Source: Timaviella sp038204505
GTDB lineage: Bacteria > Cyanobacteriota > Cyanobacteriia > Elainellales > Elainellaceae
Length of the DNA: 18,588 bases
Assembly: GCA_038204505.1 (NCBI GenBank)
Contig: JBBRCV010000101.1
Coordinates: forward strand, 1-18,588
Reading direction: 5' to 3'
Positions 1-8,476 of this stretch are shown here, piece after piece. The notes below the pieces were generated by a model. That model did no database searches. It saw only the letters and a program-made list of their open reading frames with translations, and was not told where the DNA came from. The translations under genes were made by a program, and so were the position numbers. The stretch's first letter is position 1, and each line of letters opens with the position of its first letter.

Positions 1-3
1 CTT

Positions 4-1068
4 TTAGTTACCAGTAACTTGGCGATAGAGAAACATAGTTTTTTTACCGATTTTATCCCACCCTAACCGATCGCACGCCTCCACTACCTGTTGACTCAGC
101 GATCGCCTATCCACATCAAGGCTCTGCTTCAGTGCTCCCAATAACCCCATATCATCATCAGCGTCATACAGTAATTCATCAGCTTTACCCAAGCTTTCAG
201 GAATATTGCCGAGCCGAGGTGCAATCACTGGAACGCCGTATGACATTGCCAAGATCAAGCTGCCAGAGTTCAAGATATTTCGGTAAGGCAACACTGTAAA
301 CGTTGCCGCACTAAAGAAAAGATGAATGCGATCGCTCTCGATAAACTCAGGCATCAAAATTATCGATGGCAAATCAGCAATCAGCTTTTGCAATTCTTCG
401 GCATAAGCTGAACCCGCTTTTCCGGCAATCAGCAGCGTGTTCCCGGTTGTGATCTTAGGATGTTCTCGCCAGAGAGTCAGCAGTTGTTCTATGCCTTTGT
501 AAGGTCTGAGTAGGCCTAGACTTAGGTAGACATTGCCTGTTAGAGGTAATCCTAGCGATCGGCGAGCGTCCGTAGAACTAATCTTGGGCGAGTAAACATC
601 TCGATAGTGACCGTGTGGAATAACCTGCGCTTTAGCTGGAGAGATGCCGTAAGTTTGGGCGATCGATTCTAGCGTAGCGGTATTGTGTAGGATGATGCGA
701 TCGACTTGCTTTGCTAACCTACGACGTACCCACATTTCTAGCTTTGGAAAAGGTGTATCATGAGTAACTTGGTTGTGAACAGTCCACACAACGCGAACGC
801 CCAACCGTTGAACTAGAGAAACATCAATCAGAAACTTGATGCCATATAAAGCCTTTTGCCAGCGATGCTGTCCTTTAGTGTAAGGCAAAATCCAGTGTAA
901 ATGTAAAACCTTTACCTGTCGTTCTGCCAGAACCGCCCGCAGTAACGGCAATCCTCGCCGATATCCTTTAGGAAAGTGGACAATTGCATCCTGTTGTTCA
1001 ATAATCTTCGCCAGAAGCATCTGATAGGGATTAGCTTCACGACAATCAGGCAGCATTAATATTTCCAT
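4..1068 (-). CDS. GT4-family glycosyltransferase
   Basis: Predicted cytoplasmic or membrane-associated glycosyltransferase with the GT-B fold, transferring a sugar from a nucleotide-sugar donor in exopolysaccharide assembly. Numbered from the chosen ATG (354 residues), the N-terminal half has LHLHW (55-59) and WTVHNQVTHD (95-104). The C-terminal donor-binding half has IPHGHY (150-155), GLLRPYKG (185-192) and NSGSLILAMSYGVPVIAPRLG (from 267), the usual GT4 donor loop. The longer reading frame opens with a GTG at 1086 that overlaps the preceding gene's TGA (GTGA), so coupled initiation there is possible. I prefer the ATG at 1068 because MEILMLPD resembles the first beta strand of GT4 enzymes. 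It is the last visible gene of the minus-strand array and its stop lies 3 bases from the window edge. Acceptor and linkage cannot be told from sequence. Confidence 0.85.
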   Translation of the reverse strand: MEILMLPDCREANPYQMLLAKIIEQQDAIVHFPKGYRRGLPLLRAVLAERQVKVLHLHWILPYTKGQHRWQKALYGIKFLIDVSLVQRLGVRVVWTVHNQVTHDTPFPKLEMWVRRRLAKQVDRIILHNTATLESIAQTYGISPAKAQVIPHGHYRDVYSPKISSTDARRSLGLPLTGNVYLSLGLLRPYKGIEQLLTLWREHPKITTGNTLLIAGKAGSAYAEELQKLIADLPSIILMPEFIESDRIHLFFSAATFTVLPYRNILNSGSLILAMSYGVPVIAPRLGNIPESLGKADELLYDADDDMGLLGALKQSLDVDRRSLSQQVVEACDRLGWDKIGKKTMFLYRQVTGN

Positions 1069-1082
1069 GCATTCTACTTGAA

Positions 1083-2255
1083 TCACAAGATCTTGTTCAT
1101 TCTCCGATGAAAATTTCTAGCTACACGCACTGGCTTAGCCAACTGTCGTACCAGCGATGAACTTGCCAGCCAGCGAGAAGAGAGTGGAAACTTAAACTCG
1201 CGCTCCTTGGCAAATGCATCAATTTCACGGAAGAAGAAGTCATTGCCTTGAAGCATATTCGTAATGTATGAATGACGATTCCGTCGATAAAGCTCCAGAT
1301 CAAATACATCCCTATAACAGTCAAGCATCCCAGCGATCTCTAGGGTGAGTAGAGTTCTCAGGCATTTTACGCAAGTCGAGCAATTCTCAGCCTTATTGGT
1401 CGCACCGACACAAACATCAAGCGTTTTATACGAGTCTTCAATGTCAGCAACACAGAGGGTTTTTTGAACCCGCGTATATTCACTACCCACTGAAAACGCA
1501 TCCAGCGCTTCGGTTGACAGTAGCGGAATTGTGATTGGATCACTATATGCCATACAATGGGTCGCACCAATAAAAACATTGGCATAACCACAACCAGAAG
1601 CATACAGGTAACGTCCAATTCCACCCTGCAATAAAAGTGCTACTGAAACGTTGCGGGGCGTATGAGTTTGTTGAAAATTCAGACCATAGAAATCATTTAG
1701 GTTGGAGTTTACGGCAACAAATGGCAGCTTAATCCGTTCTTTTACAAAGGATTTTAGACGAACATAACGCTCTATAAATAAATGCTCACCCCCTTTATCG
1801 TGTGAACCTACATTGTTATAAAGAAGATGCGTAACTCGAAATCCCAACGGCACTTCTTTATAGTGATGGTCAGACAATACGCTAAAAGAATCGATCCCAG
1901 CGGAGAATCCTGTTGCCACACCTGCCGCTTTGTAAGACGCTGGCTCTACATTAGAGGGATATATTTTGATCAAGTGCAGTGAGGGTATAAGAGACTGCAA
2001 AATATGTTGATATCTCACAGAGAGATTGTAGTAGAGCTTTTCAGAAACCGTACCAGAAATATAGATATCCTCACCACAAACCATTGCTGGAATCAGCAGT
2101 GCCACAAGAGCAGCATCAGAGCGATCGCAAACAAGAGCAGCGAATTCTGCACTCAAGCTATACCAAAGTGTTTGAGTTCCTTTTGAGAAATCAACCGAAA
2201 CACGGTACAGAACATTACCATGCTGCTGAACGATTTCAGGACTGCTAATTTTCAT
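1083..2255 (-). CDS. QueC-like PP-loop ATP pyrophosphatase-type protein
   Basis: 390 residues. What is seen: an N-terminal stretch of about 110 residues with no recognised motif, then FSAGIDS (117-123), which fits the SGGxDS PP-loop of ATP-pyrophosphatases with Ala for the first Gly. Later comes a Cys cluster, C282-X9-C292-X2-C295-X2-C298, matching the zinc-binding C-X(8-9)-C-X2-C-X2-C layout of QueC. Known for the family: PP-loop enzymes adenylate a carboxyl or similar group using ATP, and QueC makes 7-cyano-7-deazaguanine. Inference: the protein is not housekeeping QueC, because it is much longer and lies among glycosyltransferases without queC partner genes. A role in amidating or otherwise modifying a sugar or carrier group is possible but unproven. 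It starts at ATG 2255, 51 bases after the upstream glycosyltransferase, and its TGA overlaps a GTG of the next gene. Could also be a regulatory or defence relative such as QatC. Confidence 0.75.
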   Translation of the reverse strand: MKISSPEIVQQHGNVLYRVSVDFSKGTQTLWYSLSAEFAALVCDRSDAALVALLIPAMVCGEDIYISGTVSEKLYYNLSVRYQHILQSLIPSLHLIKIYPSNVEPASYKAAGVATGFSAGIDSFSVLSDHHYKEVPLGFRVTHLLYNNVGSHDKGGEHLFIERYVRLKSFVKERIKLPFVAVNSNLNDFYGLNFQQTHTPRNVSVALLLQGGIGRYLYASGCGYANVFIGATHCMAYSDPITIPLLSTEALDAFSVGSEYTRVQKTLCVADIEDSYKTLDVCVGATNKAENCSTCVKCLRTLLTLEIAGMLDCYRDVFDLELYRRNRHSYITNMLQGNDFFFREIDAFAKEREFKFPLSSRWLASSSLVRQLAKPVRVARNFHRRMNKIL

Positions 2256-2306
2256 AGAGAATACTGAAAGAATTTATAAATAAAAGTACAAAATTTTAAT
2301 CTATCA

Positions 2307-3212
2307 CTATAAACATGGGCGTTTACGTAGAAAATTCTGATTTTTGAGCTGACGAATGCCTTCGTCATACATCAGATGTCGAATTTGACCCACATAGTGC
2401 CGAGAGGGAGAATTGCCAATTCCTCCCTCCAGATGAACGTCGTAGGCGGGTGGCAACAGTTCTGCACCAAAGCGCGAACTTAACAGCGCATAAAGCGTTT
2501 GCTCAATGCGCCAGAAATGCCCCAGGATATCAGGAAGCGCCAGAAATTCCTCAATCCAGTCAAGGTTAAATGAGGCTTTGTGAATTAGCCCTAAGCCAGA
2601 ATTGAAGCGATCGATTACATCAAAGCCCAGTTTGTCTTTAACGACCTGCGGATTAACCGTATAGGCGCTAGACACATCTCCATTGACAGTATTGAGTAAA
2701 TACGTCGGGTCTTCGATCCGTTGCAGCAGTTCGGTGGGTTCTGCAAAAAACAAAATGTCGCTGTCAAGTAACAACATGCGATCGCTCTCTAAATAGCTGG
2801 CAAAGTCAAACACTTTGGGGGCAAGGTGATTACTTTGACGAAACTCTAAGCAGCGAGGGTAATTCTGCAGCCCTGCTAGCACTCTTGCATCAGCACTGGG
2901 GCGATCGATGATTCGAGCATTAGGAAAATGCTGCTGGAGCGTGGCACGGTTTGCAGCCGTTAATGTACCATCATCATGAATGCAGAGGGCGTACTGCCGA
3001 TTTGAAGCCCAATAGAAGGACTTGAGCGCCCAAATCAAGTTCAGCCAGTCTTGTGAGCAGGTGAAGACATGAATCTCGCAGGCGCGATCGCTGGTTTGGG
3101 CGATCGGTTGAGTGTCGAGAATGCGATTTCTGACGATATCTTTGTAGTATGCCGCACCCACACCATGCTGATATTTTGTCCGAATTTTTAGAGCTAGGCT
3201 GCCAAGTGACAT
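2307..3212 (-). CDS. Putative DxD-type nucleotide-sugar glycosyltransferase
   Basis: 301 residues, probably cytoplasmic. The central part reads RMLLLDSDILFFAEP (145-159); the DSD at 150-152 after a hydrophobic strand is the metal- and nucleotide-sugar-binding DxD motif of GT-A enzymes, similar in style to GT8-like transferases. The preceding strand (CIHDDGTL, 77-84) and a later FWRIEQTLYALL segment near residue 230 fit this fold. The enzyme would add a sugar to the chain built by this cluster; donor and acceptor cannot be inferred. Start ATG 3212 has an AGGA about 10 bases upstream. It follows the 3313-4314 GT2 gene by 100 bases; that gap holds an open in-frame continuation of the GT2 gene ending one base before this ATG. 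GT family number uncertain. Confidence 0.7.
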   Translation of the reverse strand: MSLGSLALKIRTKYQHGVGAAYYKDIVRNRILDTQPIAQTSDRACEIHVFTCSQDWLNLIWALKSFYWASNRQYALCIHDDGTLTAANRATLQQHFPNARIIDRPSADARVLAGLQNYPRCLEFRQSNHLAPKVFDFASYLESDRMLLLDSDILFFAEPTELLQRIEDPTYLLNTVNGDVSSAYTVNPQVVKDKLGFDVIDRFNSGLGLIHKASFNLDWIEEFLALPDILGHFWRIEQTLYALLSSRFGAELLPPAYDVHLEGGIGNSPSRHYVGQIRHLMYDEGIRQLKNQNFLRKRPCL

Positions 3213-3213
3213 T

Positions 3214-3312
3214 TTATTTAAGTCCTTTTGGTTTCTTTAAAGGAAATTCTTGAGATGCAGTGATAGGATTTTCTACAGGAGAGTATAGTCCCCATATTTC
3301 CGCTGGTGACAC
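3214..3312 (-). other. In-frame open continuation after the GT2 stop codon
   Basis: Directly after the TAA that ends the 3313-4314 GT2 gene, the same frame stays open for 32 codons (beginning GTG TCA CCA GCG) and ends at a TAA one base before the ATG of the next gene. The conceptual peptide (VSPAEIWGLYSPVENP then a Lys-rich end) has ordinary protein composition. A stop placed one base from the next start is what a tightly packed operon would show. Chance alone could also leave 32 codons open. Suggestive of a lost C-terminal tail, not proven. Confidence 0.35.
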
Positions 3313-4314
3313 TTAAGTTCCTCTGAATGGACTTGCCAGCCCTCTCATTCTCTCAAGCGTTTCTTCTGCTTGGGTAAAACCACTATAGTGGTGCAGCATA
3401 TTATGATACCAAGGAGCCAGTAATGGTGGCTGCATGTTTGCCTTCTGCCATACATCTAATGCCGTTAGTGCATAACCCTTTTTGTTTTGACGGTAGGCGT
3501 AAATTGCTAGCTTATAAAGCCGATCAAAAATAAAATGCTTAACTTCAGGTGTCAGTTTATCTAATCGCTTTAGCGCATATTCACCTGATTTCTGATAAGA
3601 GATTAAAGCCCAAGGTAAGGTTTCTTTACTTTGACGATTTGTTGCAGCTAGCGAATAGTCTCCCAGGCGCTTTAACAGTACAACAGTATCTTCATGAAAG
3701 GTTGCTTTTGCATTGGGAAAATTGCACAGAATTCGAGCATTTAAGCTTGATTCATTAGCACCTCCTAACCAGGGATGAAACCCACCTGATTGATAGGCAA
3801 TTTCTCGTTTTAACAAAATTTCGTTAAAAGTAAAATTATTTTTTTTAATAAGATTGAGGTAAGGTTCATTAATAGGTTTATCTTCTTCGGTGAAGCTTAA
3901 AGCACTCGGTACTTCTTGTTTAGCTTGCGGCAGTCCTCCATCAAAAAAACCTAGAATTTTTCCAGATGTTAGATCAACTTGATAATGCTCTAAACTGTCA
4001 ACTTGATACTCAATGCTATAAGGTAGCAGCACATCATCACTATCTAGAAACTTGACATATATACCTTGAGATAGTCCTAACCCATTATTTCTAGCAACGC
4101 AAGGACCTTGGTTTACTGTATGGAAAACTTTAATCCGGTCATCTTGTTGAGCATATTGCTTTGCTACTCTAACACTGCCATCAGTTGAGCCATCATCAGC
4201 CACAATAATCTCTAAGTTAGAATGGGTCTGTTCTAAACAGCTTTCAATTGTTTCGGGTAAATAGTTCTCGCGATTAAAGCAAGGAATGATGATTGAAACT
4301 AGAGGCTTATTCAT
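3313..4314 (-). CDS. GT2-family glycosyltransferase
   Basis: Classic GT-A fold family 2 enzyme. From ATG 4314 (333 residues) the N-terminus reads PLVSIIIPCFNRENYLPETI (4-23), followed by VADDGSTDGS (38-47) and FLDSDDVLLP (89-98). The DDG and DSDD groups are the nucleotide- and metal-binding acidic motifs. The C-terminal third, roughly residues 200-333, is alpha-helical-looking and carries no motif I know. There is no membrane segment long enough for a processive synthase, so it should add single sugars. A TTG six bases upstream also opens the frame, but the ATG is preferred. The stop TAA at 3315-3313 is followed in frame by 32 more sense codons, so the tail may have been shortened by a nonsense change (see findings). 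It follows the 4450-5481 GT2 gene by about 135 bases containing a hairpin. Confidence 0.88.
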   Translation of the reverse strand: MNKPLVSIIIPCFNRENYLPETIESCLEQTHSNLEIIVADDGSTDGSVRVAKQYAQQDDRIKVFHTVNQGPCVARNNGLGLSQGIYVKFLDSDDVLLPYSIEYQVDSLEHYQVDLTSGKILGFFDGGLPQAKQEVPSALSFTEEDKPINEPYLNLIKKNNFTFNEILLKREIAYQSGGFHPWLGGANESSLNARILCNFPNAKATFHEDTVVLLKRLGDYSLAATNRQSKETLPWALISYQKSGEYALKRLDKLTPEVKHFIFDRLYKLAIYAYRQNKKGYALTALDVWQKANMQPPLLAPWYHNMLHHYSGFTQAEETLERMRGLASPFRGT

Positions 4315-4360
4315 AATCAATTCTTAGAATGAGTGGGCATCGTTTACTTGAGCAGCAGAT

Positions 4361-4380
4361 CCTTAGAAAATCTTCTAAGG
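4361..4380. repeat. Perfect 8-bp inverted repeat (hairpin) between GT2 genes
   Basis: CCTTAGAA and TTCTAAGG form a perfect 8-bp stem around the loop AATC. GCAGA and TCTGC lie a few bases outside and could lengthen the structure. No clear T-run follows on either strand, so it is not a standard intrinsic terminator. In the minus-strand transcript it lies between the 4450-5481 and 3313-4314 genes and could act as a processing or stability hairpin. Confidence 0.55.
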
Positions 4381-4449
4381 CGATTTTCTGCAAAAGCAGC
4401 TATTAGCGAAGTTTATCAATGACGCTGTGTCTCGATTCAACGAGCAGTT

Positions 4450-5481
4450 TCATATCCGCTCCAGTGTGCCAAAAATGACCTTACTAACGCGACGATGCAA
4501 GCTCGGAGCCATCAATATCTGAGGGTATTGAAGAATGGTTTGCAGCGATCGCATCCAGCGTCTAAACTGACTGTCTTGCTTTTCTACAGCCATTGTAATC
4601 TGCTCCAGCAGATGCACTTGATACAGCCACTTGCCCTGAAGTTGTAGTCGGTTTTTGAGCGTAAGACACGTTTCTGAATCCCAGAGGATGGGCTGCACTA
4701 GTTCTAAAAGTTCTTGAGCCACCTGTTTGCTATGAGTTGACTTTTGCACTGCTGTGAACCGAAAGCAAGCCATCTCATCTGTCACTTGACCAACCTGTCC
4801 ACCTGCTTGGAGAATCCGACACCAGTAGTCATAGTCCATGACATAATTCAGTGTCTCGTTAAACGTCCCTACCTTATCTGTAATTCGCCGACTCCAAAAT
4901 ACCTCTGGCTGTACAAACTGTCGTTTCTGCCACCAAACACCCCAAATATCAATAATTTCTGCAAAGGTTGAGATGTTCCCAAATTGTTCCCCAATCTTTT
5001 CACCCTGCTCGTTAACATAGCGGCAACGACCATGCAGTAAGTCGGTTTCTGGATGCTGGTTAAAATGTTCGGCAACACGAAAAAGGGTTTCTGGTAAATA
5101 ATAGTCATCGCTATTGAGGTATGCCAGTATTTCACCCGTTGCTCTGGCAAGTCCTTTGTTAATAGCGTGAGTCTGACCGCGATCGCCCTCACTCACCCAG
5201 TAAGCAATCCACGGTTCATATTTTTTGATAATTTCGACTGTATCATCGGTGCTACCACCATCAATAATGATGTACTCCAAATTGGGATAACCTTGCAGCA
5301 GAACTGAACGAATCGTTTCCTCAATAAAGTGTCCTTGGTTATAACTAGGAGTGATGATACTAATTCGAGGATATTTAACAACATCGCAAGAACTAACCTG
5401 ATCAAGATTTTGAGGCTCTTTTGTCCAGTTTGTTCCACTGAAGCAAGCGGATGGCAGTTCACTTAGAGTTAGAAAAGACAT
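4450..5481 (-). CDS. GT2-family glycosyltransferase
   Basis: 343 residues from ATG 5481, with GAGG a few bases upstream. After about 36 residues of leader come YPRISIITPSYNQGHFIEE (37-55), YIIIDGGSTDDTVEII (70-85) and LAYLNSDDYYLP (119-130). These are the nucleotide-binding strand, the DGGS acidic motif and the DxD-equivalent NSDD. Further on, around residue 217, YVMDYDYWCRIL matches the DYDYWLR-like motif common in a GT2 subgroup of polysaccharide clusters, where it helps place the acceptor. No membrane segments. The enzyme would add one sugar to the lipid-linked chain on the cytoplasmic face. It is separated from the 5671-6597 GT2 gene by a short leftover ORF. The N-terminal leader before the catalytic domain is longer than usual, but no later start has better support. 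Confidence 0.88.
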   Translation of the reverse strand: MSFLTLSELPSACFSGTNWTKEPQNLDQVSSCDVVKYPRISIITPSYNQGHFIEETIRSVLLQGYPNLEYIIIDGGSTDDTVEIIKKYEPWIAYWVSEGDRGQTHAINKGLARATGEILAYLNSDDYYLPETLFRVAEHFNQHPETDLLHGRCRYVNEQGEKIGEQFGNISTFAEIIDIWGVWWQKRQFVQPEVFWSRRITDKVGTFNETLNYVMDYDYWCRILQAGGQVGQVTDEMACFRFTAVQKSTHSKQVAQELLELVQPILWDSETCLTLKNRLQLQGKWLYQVHLLEQITMAVEKQDSQFRRWMRSLQTILQYPQILMAPSLHRRVSKVIFGTLERI

Positions 5482-5548
5482 AGTTCCTCAAAAAATAGCA
5501 CTAGAAAAAAGAAATGATCCGCCGATAGGTAATTTATTTACAGGTGAA

Positions 5549-5674
5549 TCACTTTGTCTTTTGAATCGCTTTGATCGCATTTACAGTATCTTTTACCGCT
5601 CGTGACCCACTATGAAAATCAATCACAAGGTTTTTCTTGAAGCAAGAGATGATAATGCTAATGGGTAGGCTCAT
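5549..5674 (-). pseudogene. 41-codon coupled ORF, likely remnant of a GT2 gene
   Basis: A short frame begins at ATG 5674, overlapping the TGA of the upstream GT2 gene as ATGA, and ends at TGA 5551-5549. Its first residues, MSLPISIIISCFKKN, look like the first beta strand of a GT2 domain (compare PLVSIIIPCFNREN in the 3313-4314 gene). No acidic DxD motif follows; the peptide goes on with VIDFHSGSRAVKD and ends in a Lys-rich tail. The ATGA overlap is typical of translational coupling, so this was probably a real gene start. The simplest reading is a GT2 gene that lost most of its body by internal deletion. A genuine small protein cannot be excluded. Confidence 0.5.
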
Positions 5675-6597
5675 TGGTTCAAACTTATCTGCTGTCGCAA
5701 CTTTATATACTGATGTCTAACTATTAATGTATTTTCAATCCCAATTACCTGGCTTAGAACGTTGCTAAATAGACCTTGCTCCGTCAACGATTTTGCACCA
5801 CAACGTTTTGCGACGCTAATAATATGCTTGACTAAACCATATTCGCCTCGGTAGGCAGATTTTTCAGCGTAAAACAGCAGGTACTCTGCTAGTAGCGGGT
5901 AGTAGGCTTGTGGAAAGATATCCATAGCAATTTCAGCACCACGTACAAAATTAGCGATAATATGTGAAAATTTAGTATTAGATAAGGTAGATTGAACATT
6001 GCGAATCTGAGTAACTAGGGGCTGGTCAATAAATCTAAAACTTAGGTCAGAAGTTGCTAGTCTGTAATGAAAAACTCGGTCTTGATTGGTACGAAGCTCT
6101 ACATCAAAGCCACCTGCCTCAATCGAGGCTTTTCTAGGATAAATCATAGTGTTCATGTGGACAAAGTTGCGAATGAAGAAGGAAATTTTGTCTATCCCTT
6201 TATTTAAAGGCTCATAAGTTCGGACTAAAACTTTCCCATCTTTCTGTACTTCTTTTAAGGCACAACAAACGGCCAGAGATTCAGTGCAATAGGGTAGCAA
6301 GAAGTCTAGGAAATTTGCTTCTATACGATCATCAGCATCATGAAAATGAATGTAATTTGAGGTTGCAGCTTCTAGCAACTGTTGTCGGGCAAAGCCTGCA
6401 CCGCGATTGACTTCTCCTTGAATAACTTGACATCCATACTGGTTTGCAATCTCTACGGAGTGATCTGTACTGGCATCGTCATAAACGATGATTTCGCTAA
6501 ATGCAATAGTTTGTTGACGTGCATCATTCAGCAATAAATCTAAAGATTGTGCGGCGTTGTAACAAGGAATAAGCAACGAGATACTGGGATACTGCAT
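5671..6597 (-). CDS. GT2-family glycosyltransferase
   Basis: 308 residues, GT-A fold. The N-terminus reads YPSISLLIPCYNAAQSLDLL (3-22); the acidic motifs are VYDDASTDHS (38-47) and HFHDADDRIE (84-93), corresponding to the DDGS and DxDD groups of family 2. Residues 60-75 (QGEVNRGAGFARQQLL) match the usual helix that precedes the DxD loop. The C-terminal part (YPRKASIEAGGFD, near residue 160, and later helices) is the acceptor side and follows the common GT2 pattern GGFD...D..F..R. It lies 71 bases after the ABC transporter gene, and its stop overlaps the ATG of the 5549-5674 remnant. No membrane anchor. Sugar specificity unknown. Confidence 0.88.
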   Translation of the reverse strand: MQYPSISLLIPCYNAAQSLDLLLNDARQQTIAFSEIIVYDDASTDHSVEIANQYGCQVIQGEVNRGAGFARQQLLEAATSNYIHFHDADDRIEANFLDFLLPYCTESLAVCCALKEVQKDGKVLVRTYEPLNKGIDKISFFIRNFVHMNTMIYPRKASIEAGGFDVELRTNQDRVFHYRLATSDLSFRFIDQPLVTQIRNVQSTLSNTKFSHIIANFVRGAEIAMDIFPQAYYPLLAEYLLFYAEKSAYRGEYGLVKHIISVAKRCGAKSLTEQGLFSNVLSQVIGIENTLIVRHQYIKLRQQISLNQ

Positions 6598-6668
6598 AAA
6601 GAGAAAATGAAATTATTTGAACTGCATAACAAAATGTTCAAGTTATCAAGGTAAGAAATTTCGATTGT

Positions 6669-8471
6669 TTACGAAGCTTGAGTTAACCCAGTAAACTGCA
6701 TTTTGCAAAACCGAGCATAACTTCCCCGCTTCGCCAACAGTTCATTATGAGTCCCTAGCTCAATAACTCTGCCTTGCTCCATGACTGCTATTTGATCTGC
6801 TTTCTGAATGGTGGATAGACGGTGAGCAATAACGATGGTGGTTCGATCGCGGCTCAAGTTATCTAGTGCTTCTTGCACCAATCGCTCTGAAACCGAATCT
6901 AACGCGCTAGTCGCCTCATCGAGGATGAGAATTTCAGGATTTTTGAGAATGGCTCTGGCGATCGCCAGCCGCTGCCGTTGACCTCCAGAAAGCAGGACTC
7001 CACGATCGCCAATCACGGTTTCTAGCCCGTTGGGTAGCTCTAGAATAAATCCATAGGCATTGGCTTGTTTTGCTGCCTCAATAATTTCAGCTTCAGTGGC
7101 TTCTGGGCAGCCGTAAGCAATATTGCTGGCTACCGATGCATTAAACAAAAACGTATCTTGGCTCACAATTCCCATCGATCGCCGGACTGCTGTAATATCA
7201 AATTCACGTAAATCGCGATCGTCAATTTTAATACAGCCCTCCGTTACATCGTAGAACCGAGGCAGCAAATCTGCCAGCGTTGACTTACCTGCTCCCGATG
7301 CCCCCACAAGCGCCAGGGTTGTGTATCGAGGAATATAAAGATTAACTTGGCTTAAGATCTGTTTTCTCTGCTGAGGATAGGCAAACGAGATTGCCTGGAA
7401 ACGAATCCCTTGCTGTAGCCTCGTAAAGGGCAGAGAGCCATTTACCATGAATGGCTTATTGTGCCGACTCAACAGATCTTGAATGATTTCTACACTTGCT
7501 AAAGAACCCGCTAACTGATTACGAGAACCATTGAGTTGCGTTAGAACTGGCAGAGTGCGAAATAAGATAAACAAATATGCGAGAAGAACGGATGAAAACG
7601 AGCCAACCTGACTGGCTAGGAAAAAGCGACCCACTAAAATGATCAGAAAAATCGTCGTGATGCCAGTCATTTCGCTGATGGGCTGCACTAAAGCTGAGTT
7701 TGCCCTAGCCTTTAAGTCAGCTTGTTCACGCTGCCGTCCCATTTTCTGAAGCCGCTGAAATTCTGTCACTTCAGTGCCAGACGATCGCACTAACCGCATT
7801 CCAGAGAGCACCTCCAAAACACCAATGGCATAGAGCCTTGATGCTGCTGCCAACTGCCTGCCAAACAAATTAGCCCGTTTAGAAATGAGTTGATTAACCC
7901 AAGCCACGACAACAACCAACGTGGTCGAAATCAGTGTTAGTTGCCAGGAAAGAGAAAGCAGCAGCCCGATAAATACGAATAGGGTTAGAGCAAAGGCAAA
8001 AGACTGTGCCAGTGTCATGATCGCATCGGCGGTGCGATTCGTCTCATAGCTGATTCTATTGTTGATATCTCCTACGCCAGTCTTGACGTAAAAATCAATA
8101 TCGACATCTAAGAGCATCTGTATCCCAAGTTCTTTTAGCCGATTAGAAACGCTTTGTTTGAGCGCTGAAGTGGCTAACACGCTGGCATAGGTCGTTACAT
8201 TTTTAAGCAGCAGCATGGCGATGACAAGCCCAGCCATCCATGTCAGGCTATTATTAGCACCAGAGATATGCAAGAAATCAAGGAGGTGCCGAATGACCCC
8301 AGGAACCTCATTACCTGCCATCGGTTGATTTAGAAAACCCAGTAAAACTGGAATAATCAGGGCAGTGCCAATACCGTTAAATAATGCTCCGACCAGGCTA
8401 AGCGTGACTGAGGCAACGATTAATTGTGGATATTGTCGAACCTGACTTAGTAAAAATTGGTACGAAGACAT
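6669..8471 (-). CDS. ABC exporter half-transporter (MsbA/HepA-like), membrane domain fused to ATPase
   Basis: 600 residues from ATG 8471. Residues 15-320 form the type I exporter membrane domain, with hydrophobic segments near 18-45, 76-100, 155-195 and 270-310. The ATPase domain follows: Walker A GASGAGKS (390-397), Q-loop Q438, signature LSGGQ (494-498), Walker B ILILDEA (514-520) and switch His550. All key residues are intact, so it should work as a homodimer. Close relatives export lipid-linked glycans or glycolipids, including HepA of heterocyst envelope assembly. Placed before a row of glycosyltransferases, it probably flips a lipid-linked oligosaccharide or glycolipid. The frame extends upstream to 8597, but that part overlaps the preceding gene, and MSSYQFLL is a more natural start. 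It begins 5 bases after the stop of the 8477-8905 gene. Confidence 0.92.
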   Translation of the reverse strand: MSSYQFLLSQVRQYPQLIVASVTLSLVGALFNGIGTALIIPVLLGFLNQPMAGNEVPGVIRHLLDFLHISGANNSLTWMAGLVIAMLLLKNVTTYASVLATSALKQSVSNRLKELGIQMLLDVDIDFYVKTGVGDINNRISYETNRTADAIMTLAQSFAFALTLFVFIGLLLSLSWQLTLISTTLVVVVAWVNQLISKRANLFGRQLAAASRLYAIGVLEVLSGMRLVRSSGTEVTEFQRLQKMGRQREQADLKARANSALVQPISEMTGITTIFLIILVGRFFLASQVGSFSSVLLAYLFILFRTLPVLTQLNGSRNQLAGSLASVEIIQDLLSRHNKPFMVNGSLPFTRLQQGIRFQAISFAYPQQRKQILSQVNLYIPRYTTLALVGASGAGKSTLADLLPRFYDVTEGCIKIDDRDLREFDITAVRRSMGIVSQDTFLFNASVASNIAYGCPEATEAEIIEAAKQANAYGFILELPNGLETVIGDRGVLLSGGQRQRLAIARAILKNPEILILDEATSALDSVSERLVQEALDNLSRDRTTIVIAHRLSTIQKADQIAVMEQGRVIELGTHNELLAKRGSYARFCKMQFTGLTQAS

Positions 8472-8476
8472 GCAGA

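Noticed and set aside
1121..1624. Two minus-strand frames (1121-1324 and 1367-1624) inside the PP-loop gene
   Set aside because: Alternative-frame shadows of a coding region whose own frame shows the PP-loop and Cys motifs.
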